From Flavobacterium sp. CF108 (GTDB lineage: Bacteria > Bacteroidota > Bacteroidia > Flavobacteriales > Flavobacteriaceae): a stretch of 64,000 nt of DNA. The stretch is from NCBI RefSeq assembly GCF_900129795.1, contig NZ_FQWW01000001.1, forward strand, positions 930,001 through 994,000, read 5' to 3'. Positions 32,646 to 40,522 of this stretch are shown here, in pieces. Under the pieces are notes generated by a model, which was not told the DNA's origin, ran no database searches, and was given only the letters and a program-made list of their open reading frames with translations. A program made the translations under genes and the position numbers. How positions within the stretch are numbered: position 1 is the stretch's first letter; each line of letters begins with the position of its first letter.

Positions 32646-33758
32646 TTAAATTTTCGTAAAAACCAAACCTACAGGCGAACACAACTGAATTCTTTTTCCA
32701 GTGTCTGTAATTTTTCCGGTTGCGATATCTCTTTTAAAAATAACGATGTCATTTGTATATTGATGACCAACTAAAAGGTAATTTCCTGTTGGATCAATAG
32801 AAAAATCTCTTGGGCCTTTTCCTAAAGTGCTTTGCTGCTCTACTAATTCTATACTTCCGTTTTTAAGGATTTTATATACTGAAACAGCATTGGCATCTAC
32901 ACGATCAGAAACATATAAAAAGTTTCCGTCAGGTGAGATTTTTATGGCTGCTGCTCCCGTTCCGCCTTTAAAGCCTTTTGGTAAAATGCTCGTTTCGGCA
33001 ATTACTTTTAAACTTCCGGTTTTATCGTAGCTAAAAGTTGTCAGCGTACCATCTAATTCCTGAACTAAATAAACAAATTTTCCGTCTTTGCTAAAAGTTA
33101 AATGTCTTGGGCCGCTTCCCGGTTTAACATCAACACTTCCTTTTAAAGTCAGAATTTCATTTTTAGACGCAGGATTGTATTTGTAAATAAAGACTTTATC
33201 TAAACCTAAATCATTAGAAAGCACAAACTTTTTATCTGGAGAAAAAACAACCATATGCACGTGCGCTTTTTCCTGACGTGCCGCATTTGGCCCTTTTCCT
33301 TCGTGCTGAATCAATTGCTGTACTTCAGAAATACTTCCGTCAGTATTTTTTTTATAAACTACTATATTTCCGCCAGAATAATTGGCTACAATTACATTTT
33401 TATCATCATTTATTAAGTGACAAGGATCTGCTCCCAACGCATCATTTTTATTCAAAAAATTAATTTTTCCTGATGGAGAATCATATCCAAATGCACTTAC
33501 CGTACTTTGGGTTCCGTTTTCGTTTACTGCATAAATAAATTTATTATCTGCCGAAACCGATAAATAACTCGGACTCACTACATTTTCTGAAGAGTTTTTA
33601 AGTTTAAACTCACCCGAATTTGCATCAAATTCATATACATAAATTCCGTTACTCTGGCATGTATTGGTGTAAGTTCCAACCAACAGGTTAAATTTATTTT
33701 GAGCTTTTGCAGTAGTAAATGCCAAAGCTGAAAATAATACTAGATATATTTTTTTCAT
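32646..33758 (-). CDS. secreted beta-propeller lactonase family protein
   Basis: The 370-residue protein has a Sec signal peptide (LVLFSALAFTTAKAQ). Repeated blades follow, with motifs such as YLSVSADNKFIYAVNE, HMVVFSPDKKFVLSND, HLTFSKDGKFVYLV and IKISPDGNFLYVSDR. It belongs to the lactonase (YbhE/Pgl-like) seven-bladed propeller family. Cytoplasmic members hydrolyse 6-phosphogluconolactone. The exported form here makes a different lactone or sugar-derived substrate more likely, so I do not call it pgl. Confidence 0.85.
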   Translation of the reverse strand: MKKIYLVLFSALAFTTAKAQNKFNLLVGTYTNTCQSNGIYVYEFDANSGEFKLKNSSENVVSPSYLSVSADNKFIYAVNENGTQSTVSAFGYDSPSGKINFLNKNDALGADPCHLINDDKNVIVANYSGGNIVVYKKNTDGSISEVQQLIQHEGKGPNAARQEKAHVHMVVFSPDKKFVLSNDLGLDKVFIYKYNPASKNEILTLKGSVDVKPGSGPRHLTFSKDGKFVYLVQELDGTLTTFSYDKTGSLKVIAETSILPKGFKGGTGAAAIKISPDGNFLYVSDRVDANAVSVYKILKNGSIELVEQQSTLGKGPRDFSIDPTGNYLLVGHQYTNDIVIFKRDIATGKITDTGKRIQLCSPVGLVFTKI

Positions 33759-33854
33759 AGTTTGTTTTTTTTGAATACGCTAAAATACACAATAATATCT
33801 TTTAGATCATTACAAATAAAACTAGAAAAGTTACATTTATTAAAAAGGATTTTC

Positions 33855-33932
33855 ACCATATAAGTAATATAAGTTCATTTTAGAACACTTAAATATTTTT
33901 TACTTATAATCTCTTACATGAACTTATATGGT
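33855..33932. repeat. bulged inverted repeat upstream of BatA gene
   Basis: ATGAACTTATATGGT (33918-33932) is complementary to ACCATATAAG plus TTCAT (33855-33878), with a 9-nt bulge in the left arm. It lies between divergent genes. Confidence 0.65.
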
Positions 33933-33948
33933 TCAACCAAAAAATTTG

Positions 33949-33956
33949 TATTTTTG
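33949..33956 (+). promoter_or_regulatory. -7 element of BatA/VWA gene
   Basis: TATTTTTG matches TAnnTTTG, 49 nt before the ATG at 34006. Confidence 0.45.
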
Positions 33957-34005
33957 ACCAGCATCTTCGCGAAAAATAAAAGTAGCGAAGTAAATCGAAG
34001 CCAGA

Positions 34006-35934
34006 ATGCACTTTAAACATCCCGAAATTCTATACTTTCTTTTTTTATTGATTGTTCCAATTTTGGTTCACTTATTTCAATTACGAAGATTTAAAACTTC
34101 TTATTTTACCAATGTTCGTTTCCTAAAAGAACTGGCAATTCAGACTCGTAAAAGCTCAAAAATCAAAAAACGATTATTACTTGCCACTCGTCTTTTGTTG
34201 CTTACGTGCGCTATTATTGCATTTGCGCAGCCTTTTTTTGAAGCCAAAGACAGCAAGAATGCTTCAAACGAAATGTATATTATTTTAGACAATTCGTTTA
34301 GTATGCAGGCAAAAGGCAAAAAAGGAGAATTGCTAAAACGTGCCGTTCAGGAATTACTGGAAAACACGCCCGAAACAGCTCAATTTTCATTGCTGACAAA
34401 CACAGAAAATTACTGGAATACAGATATCAAGTCAGTTAAAAGCTCGTTACAAAATCTAAATTACAGCGCAACTCCATTTGAACTTTCGTCGATTATGGCA
34501 AAAGTAAAAGCGCATAAATCGGCACATAAAAAAGATATTGTCATTATTTCTGATGCTGTTGGTTTAACTGAAAATGATATTAAAAACATTGATTCTGAAG
34601 AAAAACCCTATTTCATAATTCCAGAAGCGGAACAAAAAAATAACGTTTCAATTGACAGCGTTTATATCAATCAGACTTTAGAGAATTTCTACGAAATAAG
34701 TGTAAACTTATCAGGCTACGGAGAAGATTTTAAACCCATTTCGACTGCTTTGTACAATCAAAATAAACTGATTGCCAAAACAATTATCAATTTTGATGCG
34801 AAGAAAAAGAAAATCAACTTCACAATTCCAAAAGAAGCTTTTCATGGATATGTTTCTATTGAAGACAATGGTTTAACGTATGATAATAAATTGTTTTTCA
34901 GTATTTCTAAAAACAAAAAAACAAATGTAATCAGCATTGGTGAACCTGAAAAAAGTAATTTCCTATCGAGAATTTACACTTCTGCCGAATTCAATTATAA
35001 CAATTACTCTATCAGTTCTTTAGATTATAATAGTTTAGAAAAACAAAATACCATAATCTTAAATGAATTAGTTGAAATTCCACAGGCTTTACAAACGACT
35101 TTAAAAGCGTTTGTTTCTAAAGGCGGCAATTTAGTTGTGATTCCTTCTGAAAAAAGTTCTATTTCCAATTTAAATTCCTTTTTAGGGAATTTTGGAAAAA
35201 TTCAGTTTAATACTCTTAAAACAGAAAGTAAACTCATTACCAAAATCAATTTCGATCATCCGTTATTTTCGGGAGTTTTTGAAAATAAAATCACGAATTT
35301 TCAGTATCCAAAAACAAACAGTTCATTTGATATTTCAAGTCCATACCCAGCGGTTTTATCTTATGAAGATCAAAGTACATTTGTAACGGCAATTCAAAAT
35401 CCTACGGCTGGAATTACTGTATTTTCGGCACCAATAAATACAGCAAATTCGAACTTTCAGCAATCACCTTTAATTGTTCCGTTGTTTTATAAAATGGCGC
35501 AGAACAATCAAAAAACGGGTATAAATGCTTTAACGATTGGAAATAATCAACCTTATTTTGTTGATGTTTTGCTGACGAAAGATGCAATTCTGGAAGTAAA
35601 AGGAATAGAAGATTCATTTATTCCGATTCAGCAGATTTTGAATAATAAAGTCAAATTAACGTTCAATGATTTCCCGGAAACAGCTGGAAATTACAGTATT
35701 TTTGACAAAAAAGAATGGGTTGAGAATTTGAGTTTCAATTACAAAAGAACCGAAAGCGATTTGAGTCAGATAAACACAAATGTAGTTTCTGATTTTAAAA
35801 CCGCCGATACGATTTCGACCATTTTTAACACCTTACAAACTGAGCGAACTGACAGCCAAATTTGGAAATGGTTTGTTATCTTTGCACTGTTATTTTTAGC
35901 ATTAGAAATGGCAATTATAAAATTCGTGAAATGA
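34006..35934 (+). CDS. BatA-domain membrane protein with VWA domain
   Basis: The 642-residue protein begins with a BatA N-terminal domain (FKHPEILYFLFLLIVPILVH) and a second helix at about 58-76. A periplasmic von Willebrand A-type domain follows, with an intact MIDAS start D95-N-S-F-S99. A long beta-rich region and a final membrane helix (WFVIFALLFLALEMAIIKF) close it. Bat-type proteins are linked to aerotolerance and envelope maintenance in Bacteroidota, but this stand-alone form has no assigned role. No MoxR or other Bat genes are adjacent. Confidence 0.82.
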   Translation: MHFKHPEILYFLFLLIVPILVHLFQLRRFKTSYFTNVRFLKELAIQTRKSSKIKKRLLLATRLLLLTCAIIAFAQPFFEAKDSKNASNEMYIILDNSFSMQAKGKKGELLKRAVQELLENTPETAQFSLLTNTENYWNTDIKSVKSSLQNLNYSATPFELSSIMAKVKAHKSAHKKDIVIISDAVGLTENDIKNIDSEEKPYFIIPEAEQKNNVSIDSVYINQTLENFYEISVNLSGYGEDFKPISTALYNQNKLIAKTIINFDAKKKKINFTIPKEAFHGYVSIEDNGLTYDNKLFFSISKNKKTNVISIGEPEKSNFLSRIYTSAEFNYNNYSISSLDYNSLEKQNTIILNELVEIPQALQTTLKAFVSKGGNLVVIPSEKSSISNLNSFLGNFGKIQFNTLKTESKLITKINFDHPLFSGVFENKITNFQYPKTNSSFDISSPYPAVLSYEDQSTFVTAIQNPTAGITVFSAPINTANSNFQQSPLIVPLFYKMAQNNQKTGINALTIGNNQPYFVDVLLTKDAILEVKGIEDSFIPIQQILNNKVKLTFNDFPETAGNYSIFDKKEWVENLSFNYKRTESDLSQINTNVVSDFKTADTISTIFNTLQTERTDSQIWKWFVIFALLFLALEMAIIKFVK

Positions 35935-35942
35935 TTTTTTTC

Positions 35943-36044
35943 ACCATTAAGGCATTAAGATTATTAAGTTTTTCCTTTATGAACTTACTTTTAATGGTTA
36001 GGAAATTAAGTTTCTCTTCTTTATTAACTTAATTTCTTAATGGT
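35943..36044. repeat. inverted repeat between BatA and dihydroorotase-like genes
   Basis: ACCATTAAGGCATTAAG and CTTAATTTCTTAATGGT are complementary with small gaps. A third related word, TTAATGGTTAGGAAATTAAG, lies inside the loop and can pair alternatively, so two mutually exclusive hairpins are possible. Confidence 0.65.
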
Positions 36045-36088
36045 AGAAAACAAAAACATTTAATGTTTGATAAATAAATATCTAAAAT

Positions 36089-37339
36089 ATGAAAATAATC
36101 ATCAAAAGCGCCAAAATTATCGACTCAAAAAGTCCGTTTCATAACCAGACCGTTGATCTTTTAATTGCAGATGGTTTAATTGAAAAAATAGGAGTTTCTC
36201 TTCCAAACGATGACGCAGAAGTAGTAAGATTCGATAATCTTCATGTTTCTCAAGGCTGGTTTGACAGCAGTGTTTCTCTTGGAGAACCAGGTTACGAAGA
36301 CAGAGAAACTATTGCAAACGGATTAAATGTTGCAGCAAAAAGCGGCTTTACAGCGATTGCTTTACAACCCAACTCCTTCCCGATTATTGACAATCAATCT
36401 CAAGTCAATTTTGTAAAAAATAAAGCAAATGGTTTTGCTACAGAAATTTTCCCAATTGGTGCTTTAACAAAAGCCAGCGAAGGAAAAGATATGGCTGAAC
36501 TTTACGACATGAAAAAAGCCGGAGCAATTGCTTTTGGAGATTATAACAGAAGTATTGACAATGCTAATTTGCTAAAAATTGCATTGCAATATGTTCAGGA
36601 TTTTGATGGTTTGGTTATCACTTATTCGCAAGATCCAAATCTAAAAGGAAACGGAGTTGCTAATGAAGGAATCGTTTCTACAAGATTAGGTTTGAAAGGA
36701 ATTCCAAATCTAGCCGAAGAACTTCAAATTTCGAGAAACTTATTTTTATTGGAATATACAGGTGGAAAACTTCATATCCCGACAATTTCTACAGCAAAAT
36801 CGGTTGAATTAATTAGAGAAGCTAAAGCAAAAGGTTTAAACGTAACGACAAGTGTTTCTGTACATCATTTGGTTTTAACCGATGAAAAACTAGACGGTTT
36901 TGACACGCGTTTTAAAGTGACGCCGCCATTACGAACCGAAGTTGACAGACAGGCTTTACTAAACGGAATTGCCGACGGAACTATCGATACGATTACATCA
37001 GACCATAATCCGATTGATATTGAATTCAAGAAAATGGAATTTGATACTGCTAAAAATGGGACTATTGGTCTTGAAAGTGCTTTTGGAGCATTATTAACGG
37101 TTTTACCGCTAGAAACTGTGGTTGCAAAACTAACTTCAGGAAGAACTGTTTTTGGTCTTGAAAACAATACAATTGAAGAAGGTGCTAAAGCTAACTTTAC
37201 TTTCTTTACTCCAGAAGGAAAATCGACTTTTACGAAAGAAAATATTCTTTCAAAATCTAAAAATTCTGCTTTCTTAGGAACTGAGCTTAAAGGTTCTGTG
37301 TACGGAATTTTAAATCAAAATCAACTTGTTACAAAATAA
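36089..37339 (+). CDS. dihydroorotase homologue lacking metal ligands
   Basis: The 416-residue amidohydrolase-fold protein is clearly dihydroorotase-like (FRVTPPLR-type segment RFKVTPPLRTEVDRQALL, TSDHNPIDIEFK, GTIGLESAFGALLTVL). The HxH metal motif that should read DLHVHFREPG is instead D59-S-S-V-S-LGEPG, so both His are Ser. The later His of the CHVST segment is Thr (LHIPTIST). It should therefore be unable to hold the binuclear zinc centre. Such PyrC-prime proteins can act as structural partners of aspartate transcarbamoylase in some bacteria. A pyrimidine role by complex formation is inferred. A membrane-protein gene follows by 4 nt. Confidence 0.85.
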   Translation: MKIIIKSAKIIDSKSPFHNQTVDLLIADGLIEKIGVSLPNDDAEVVRFDNLHVSQGWFDSSVSLGEPGYEDRETIANGLNVAAKSGFTAIALQPNSFPIIDNQSQVNFVKNKANGFATEIFPIGALTKASEGKDMAELYDMKKAGAIAFGDYNRSIDNANLLKIALQYVQDFDGLVITYSQDPNLKGNGVANEGIVSTRLGLKGIPNLAEELQISRNLFLLEYTGGKLHIPTISTAKSVELIREAKAKGLNVTTSVSVHHLVLTDEKLDGFDTRFKVTPPLRTEVDRQALLNGIADGTIDTITSDHNPIDIEFKKMEFDTAKNGTIGLESAFGALLTVLPLETVVAKLTSGRTVFGLENNTIEEGAKANFTFFTPEGKSTFTKENILSKSKNSAFLGTELKGSVYGILNQNQLVTK

Positions 37340-37343
37340 TACA

Positions 37344-37670
37344 ATGAACAATACAATCGAAGAAGGAAAATCAATTGCCATTACGAGTTATATCTTAATT
37401 ATTGGCGTTTTGATTGCAATGTCTATGAATTCTGAAAACAAAAACAGTTTTGCGTCTTTTCATATTCGTCAGTCCGCAGGATTATCGATTACTTTTATTT
37501 CCTTAGCCTTAATCATTAGCCCTTTTGACAGTTATTTAATTACTTTTCCGATGTGGATTTGTATGTCAGTATTATGGACTTATGGAATTTTTAGCGCAAT
37601 ACAAGGTCAAACAAGACCAATGCCTTTAGTTGGCGGTTTATATCAGAAATTGCTAAAATCTATAGGATAA
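37344..37670 (+). CDS. small multi-pass membrane protein (DUF4870/Tic20-like)
   Basis: The ATG at 37344 gives 108 residues; the frame upstream begins at a TTG inside the previous gene. Three to four predicted helices are visible (about 13-30, 43-62, 66-90), with FASFHIRQSAGLSITFISLA between, as in the DUF4870/Tic20-like group of small membrane proteins. The function is unknown. It starts 4 nt after the dihydroorotase-like gene, suggesting an operon. Confidence 0.7.
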   Translation: MNNTIEEGKSIAITSYILIIGVLIAMSMNSENKNSFASFHIRQSAGLSITFISLALIISPFDSYLITFPMWICMSVLWTYGIFSAIQGQTRPMPLVGGLYQKLLKSIG

Positions 37671-37734
37671 AAGAAAATTCGAAATTTTGAAATTCCAAAA
37701 AAGAAATCCGTTGAATCAGCGTTTTCGCTTTAGC

Positions 37735-37811
37735 GAATCTGTTTTATCAGCGTATAAATTTTGAACACGGATGGCGCAGATTTGCAAGCAAAAACGCAGA
37801 TAAAACAGATT
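37735..37811. repeat. inverted repeat between membrane protein and esterase genes
   Basis: AATCTGTTTTATCAGCGT and ACGCAGATAAAACAGATT are nearly perfect complements. The loop includes CACGGATGGCGCAGATTTGC, a word related to the CACGGATTTTACGG at 17471. A weaker CTTTGTCAAAGTTTGAATCT hairpin follows near 37831. Confidence 0.7.
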
Positions 37812-37898
37812 TTTTATTATCTAATCGCTTTGTCAAAGTTTGAATCTTTCACAAAGTTTAAAATTTATAATTCACAACTTACAATTCACAATTAAAAA

Positions 37899-38543
37899 AT
37901 GAATCTATCTTTAGAATATAAAATACAAGAGCCAAAAGTAATTTTAGATAAAAATCCGTTACTACTTTTATTACACGGCTACGGCAGCAACGAAGCAGAT
38001 TTGTTTTCTTTTGCTTCTGAACTTCCTGATAATTATTATATCATTTCAGCCAGAGCGCCTTATGATTTGCAATATGGAGCTTATGCCTGGTACGCAATCA
38101 ATTTTGATGCAGATCAGAATAAATTTTCAGATAACGAACAAGCTAAAACTTCAAGAGATGTAATTGCTTCTTTCATTGATGAATTAATTGCTAATTATCC
38201 TATTGATGCAAACAATGTAACTTTAATTGGTTTTAGCCAGGGCTCAATTTTAAGCTATTCTGCTGCGCTTTCGTATCCTGAAAAAATTCAAAGAGTTGTG
38301 GCAATGAGTGGTTATTTTAATGAAGAAATCATCAAAAAAGGTTTCGAGAAAAACGACTTTAAAAACTTAAAAATATTCGCTTCTCACGGAACTGTAGATC
38401 AAGTTATTCCAATTGAATGGGCGAGAAAAACGCCTGCAATTTTAGAAAAACTAAATATTCCGGTTACTTATAAAGAATATCCTGTTGGTCATGGTGTTGC
38501 ACCACAGAATTTCTTTGATTTTAAGAATTGGCTGGCTTTGTAA
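37899..38543 (+). CDS. phospholipase/carboxylesterase family alpha/beta hydrolase
   Basis: This 214-residue cytoplasmic serine hydrolase has the oxyanion region LLLLHGYGSNEADL, nucleophile Ser113 in GFSQGS, acid Asp167 in HGTVDQVIP and His198 in PVGHGV. This is the intact triad of the YpfH/acyl-protein-thioesterase group. It hydrolyses carboxylic esters; the physiological substrate is unknown. A nested inverted repeat with terminator character follows. Confidence 0.88.
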   Translation: MNLSLEYKIQEPKVILDKNPLLLLLHGYGSNEADLFSFASELPDNYYIISARAPYDLQYGAYAWYAINFDADQNKFSDNEQAKTSRDVIASFIDELIANYPIDANNVTLIGFSQGSILSYSAALSYPEKIQRVVAMSGYFNEEIIKKGFEKNDFKNLKIFASHGTVDQVIPIEWARKTPAILEKLNIPVTYKEYPVGHGVAPQNFFDFKNWLAL

Positions 38544-38549
38544 GTTTTC

Positions 38550-38673
38550 AGTATTCAGTTTTTTAGTGCTCAGTTGCAGTTTACAGCTAGAACTTTGTCA
38601 AAGTTCGAAACTTTGACAAAGTTTTTTTGATTGCGCAAATCACTGAACACTAAAAAACTGAACACTGAATACT
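38550..38673. repeat. nested inverted repeat after esterase gene
   Basis: The outer arms AGTATTCAGTTTTTTAGTG (38550-38568) and CACTGAATACT-type sequence (38641-38673) enclose an inner palindrome AACTTTGTCAAAGTT (38591-38605) paired with AACTTTGACAAAGTT (38609-38623). The inner part, followed by T-runs, can serve as a terminator. Confidence 0.8.
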
Positions 38674-38677
38674 AAAA

Positions 38678-39103
38678 TTATTCTCCTGTATATATAATCT
38701 TTCCGGCTTTTTTCAAAACATATCCTTTCCAGGGAATTAATTGATAGTCGTCTTTATTCCAAGAATCTCCTTCTGATTTTCTTTCTAAAATGATGGATTC
38801 TTTTTGAGTGTCCAAGAAAAGTTCAGCTTTGTTTCCATCAAAAATTACGTAAGCAGCGGTTGTATACGTTTTACCTGTTTCTTCTGTATGTGATAGTTTT
38901 GTTCCTTCAAAAATTCGGATACATTCTTTTTTAAGCGTTGACCAAGTGTAACCTGCAGAACCTTTACATCCGTGTGCATCAGAGTCTCCTCCCACTAGTT
39001 TCTTTTCCTGCGGTTCTTTAACGGTTGTGTTTTCCTGTGAAACTTTTTTTGCACAAGAAAATGTCGCAGCTGTAATAATCGTAAACAAAAACATCTTTTT
39101 CAT
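38678..39103 (-). CDS. hypothetical lipoprotein
   Basis: The 141-residue protein has a lipoprotein signal (FTIITAATFSCAKK). The mature part has a cysteine-containing segment GCKGSAGYTWSTLKKECIR, followed by a C-terminal beta-rich domain ending IIYTGE. The GxSAGYxW...CIR pattern recurs in small secreted proteins of many bacteria, but I know no function. It lies downstream of another envelope-protein gene on the same strand, separated by a terminator-like hairpin. Confidence 0.7.
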   Translation of the reverse strand: MKKMFLFTIITAATFSCAKKVSQENTTVKEPQEKKLVGGDSDAHGCKGSAGYTWSTLKKECIRIFEGTKLSHTEETGKTYTTAAYVIFDGNKAELFLDTQKESIILERKSEGDSWNKDDYQLIPWKGYVLKKAGKIIYTGE

Positions 39104-39130
39104 AATCCTATTTATTTAATAATGGCTCAA

Positions 39131-39158
39131 AAAAAATAGGATTAAAAAATCCTATTTT
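39131..39158 (-). terminator. terminator overlapping a gene end
   Basis: AAAAATAGGATT and AATCCTATTTTT form a hairpin with loop AAAA whose upstream arm includes the last codons and stop of the gene ending at 39152. Confidence 0.75.
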
Positions 39159-39655
39159 TGATATAACCAAGTTTGATTTACTTCAAAGGTAATATTATCA
39201 TTGTTATCAACAAAATATTTTAACAAGACTTCTCCCCATAATTCACCATTGCTGTAATCTGCAATGATCCAGCGGTGGTTTAAAATTTTTACTTTATTGA
39301 TGATAAATTTATTTGGCCCTATTTGATCTTGTCCTGTATATGGATTTCCTTTTGGGTTTGCATTAAAATCTAAAAGTTTCTCTGTTACAACCGGAATTAG
39401 TTTTTCAAATAAAATTACTTTTCCTCCAGAAGCACTGTTATCAAAATAGTTTTGTGCATTTTCATTGTGTTCTAAAGAAAAATAATCCGCATCGGCTAAT
39501 TTAGCTGACACTAAATTGATACTGTCTCTTAGCTTTTTAGTTGTTTTTTCATATCTTTCTTCACCAAATTTCACTTCTCGGCTGTAAAACATATAAGTAA
39601 AAACATTCATTAATATCGCAAGGATAAAAAGGTAAAGCATTAAGGATTTTTTCAT
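39152..39655 (-). CDS. hypothetical single-pass membrane protein
   Basis: The 167-residue protein has one N-terminal membrane helix (LMLYLFILAILMNVFTYMFY) and a predicted periplasmic domain. A helical first half is followed by a beta-rich second half (KVKILNHRWIIADYSNGELW). I recognise no catalytic motif. It begins 12 nt after the stop of the metallohydrolase gene, so the two may be co-transcribed. Confidence 0.65.
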   Translation of the reverse strand: MKKSLMLYLFILAILMNVFTYMFYSREVKFGEERYEKTTKKLRDSINLVSAKLADADYFSLEHNENAQNYFDNSASGGKVILFEKLIPVVTEKLLDFNANPKGNPYTGQDQIGPNKFIINKVKILNHRWIIADYSNGELWGEVLLKYFVDNNDNITFEVNQTWLYQK

Positions 39656-39667
39656 TTTGTGGTATAA

Positions 39668-40432
39668 TTAAATTGTAATTTCTAAATTATCATAGGCCAG
39701 ATAAACATTTTCAGGAAGTTGTTTCTGTACTTCTTCATGAAAACCTAAAACATGGCTAATGTGTGTTAAATAAGCTTTTTCAGGTTTTACCAGATTGATA
39801 AAATCAAGTGCTTCCTGCAAATTAAAGTGTGTATCGTGCGGTTCAACACGCAGGGCATTTACAACCAAAACTTTTAAACCTTTAAGTTTATCAACTTCAG
39901 CTGGTTCGATTGTTTTTACATCGGTTAAATAAGCAAAATCATCGATTCTATATCCAAAAACCTGTAAATCACCGTGCATAACGTTTATTGGAATTGCGAT
40001 TTTATCTCCAGCCGCAAAAGGCTCGTTGTTTTTGACTTCAATTGTTTTTACGCTTGGAGCACCCGGATATTTATTTACGGTTTCAAAAACATAATCAAAA
40101 CGTCGGCGTAAATTATCAAGTACGCGTTTATGTCCGTAAATTGGAATTTCTCCTTGTCTGAAATTATACGGACGAATATCATCTAAACCGGCAGTATGAT
40201 CTGCATGTTCGTGTGTAAACAAAATGGCGTCGAGTTTACGGCATCCGCAGGAAAGCAACTGCTGTCTAAAATCGGGGCCGCAATCGATTACAAATGAATG
40301 CTCGTCCCATGTAATCCAAATAGAAACGCGGAGCCTTTTATCCTTAGCATCAGTGCTTTTACAAACGGGATGATCGATTCCGATAATCGGAATGCCTTGA
40401 GAAGTACCAGTACCTAAAAAATAGACCTTCAA
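39668..40432 (-). CDS. PhnP-like MBL-fold metallohydrolase, TTG start
   Basis: This 254-residue metallo-beta-lactamase-fold protein has FLGTGTSQGIP at the N-terminus, the metal motif H74-E-H76-A-D78-H79 and later His in THISHVLGFHEE. It resembles the PhnP/RNase Z-like phosphodiesterase branch. No ATG precedes the conserved start, and a stop codon lies three codons upstream, so translation must begin at the TTG at 40432. The substrate is probably a cyclic or linear phosphodiester; this is inferred from family. Confidence 0.85.
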   Translation of the reverse strand: MKVYFLGTGTSQGIPIIGIDHPVCKSTDAKDKRLRVSIWITWDEHSFVIDCGPDFRQQLLSCGCRKLDAILFTHEHADHTAGLDDIRPYNFRQGEIPIYGHKRVLDNLRRRFDYVFETVNKYPGAPSVKTIEVKNNEPFAAGDKIAIPINVMHGDLQVFGYRIDDFAYLTDVKTIEPAEVDKLKGLKVLVVNALRVEPHDTHFNLQEALDFINLVKPEKAYLTHISHVLGFHEEVQKQLPENVYLAYDNLEITI

Positions 40433-40492
40433 TTGAACTTAATTTTTTTACAAAAATAGGATTATTTCTCTTTCATTAGAACCCTAATTTAC

Positions 40493-40500
40493 TAACTTTG
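40493..40500 (+). promoter_or_regulatory. -7 element upstream of 486-residue conserved gene
   Basis: TAACTTTG matches TAnnTTTG and ends 22 nt before the ATG at 40523. Confidence 0.45.
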
Positions 40501-40522
40501 TAACAAATCTATTTAAAATAAA

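Noticed and set aside
36089..37339. Calling the amidohydrolase an active PyrC
   Set aside because: The HxH zinc ligands are replaced by Ser and a third His position is Thr, so the name pyrC would mislead.
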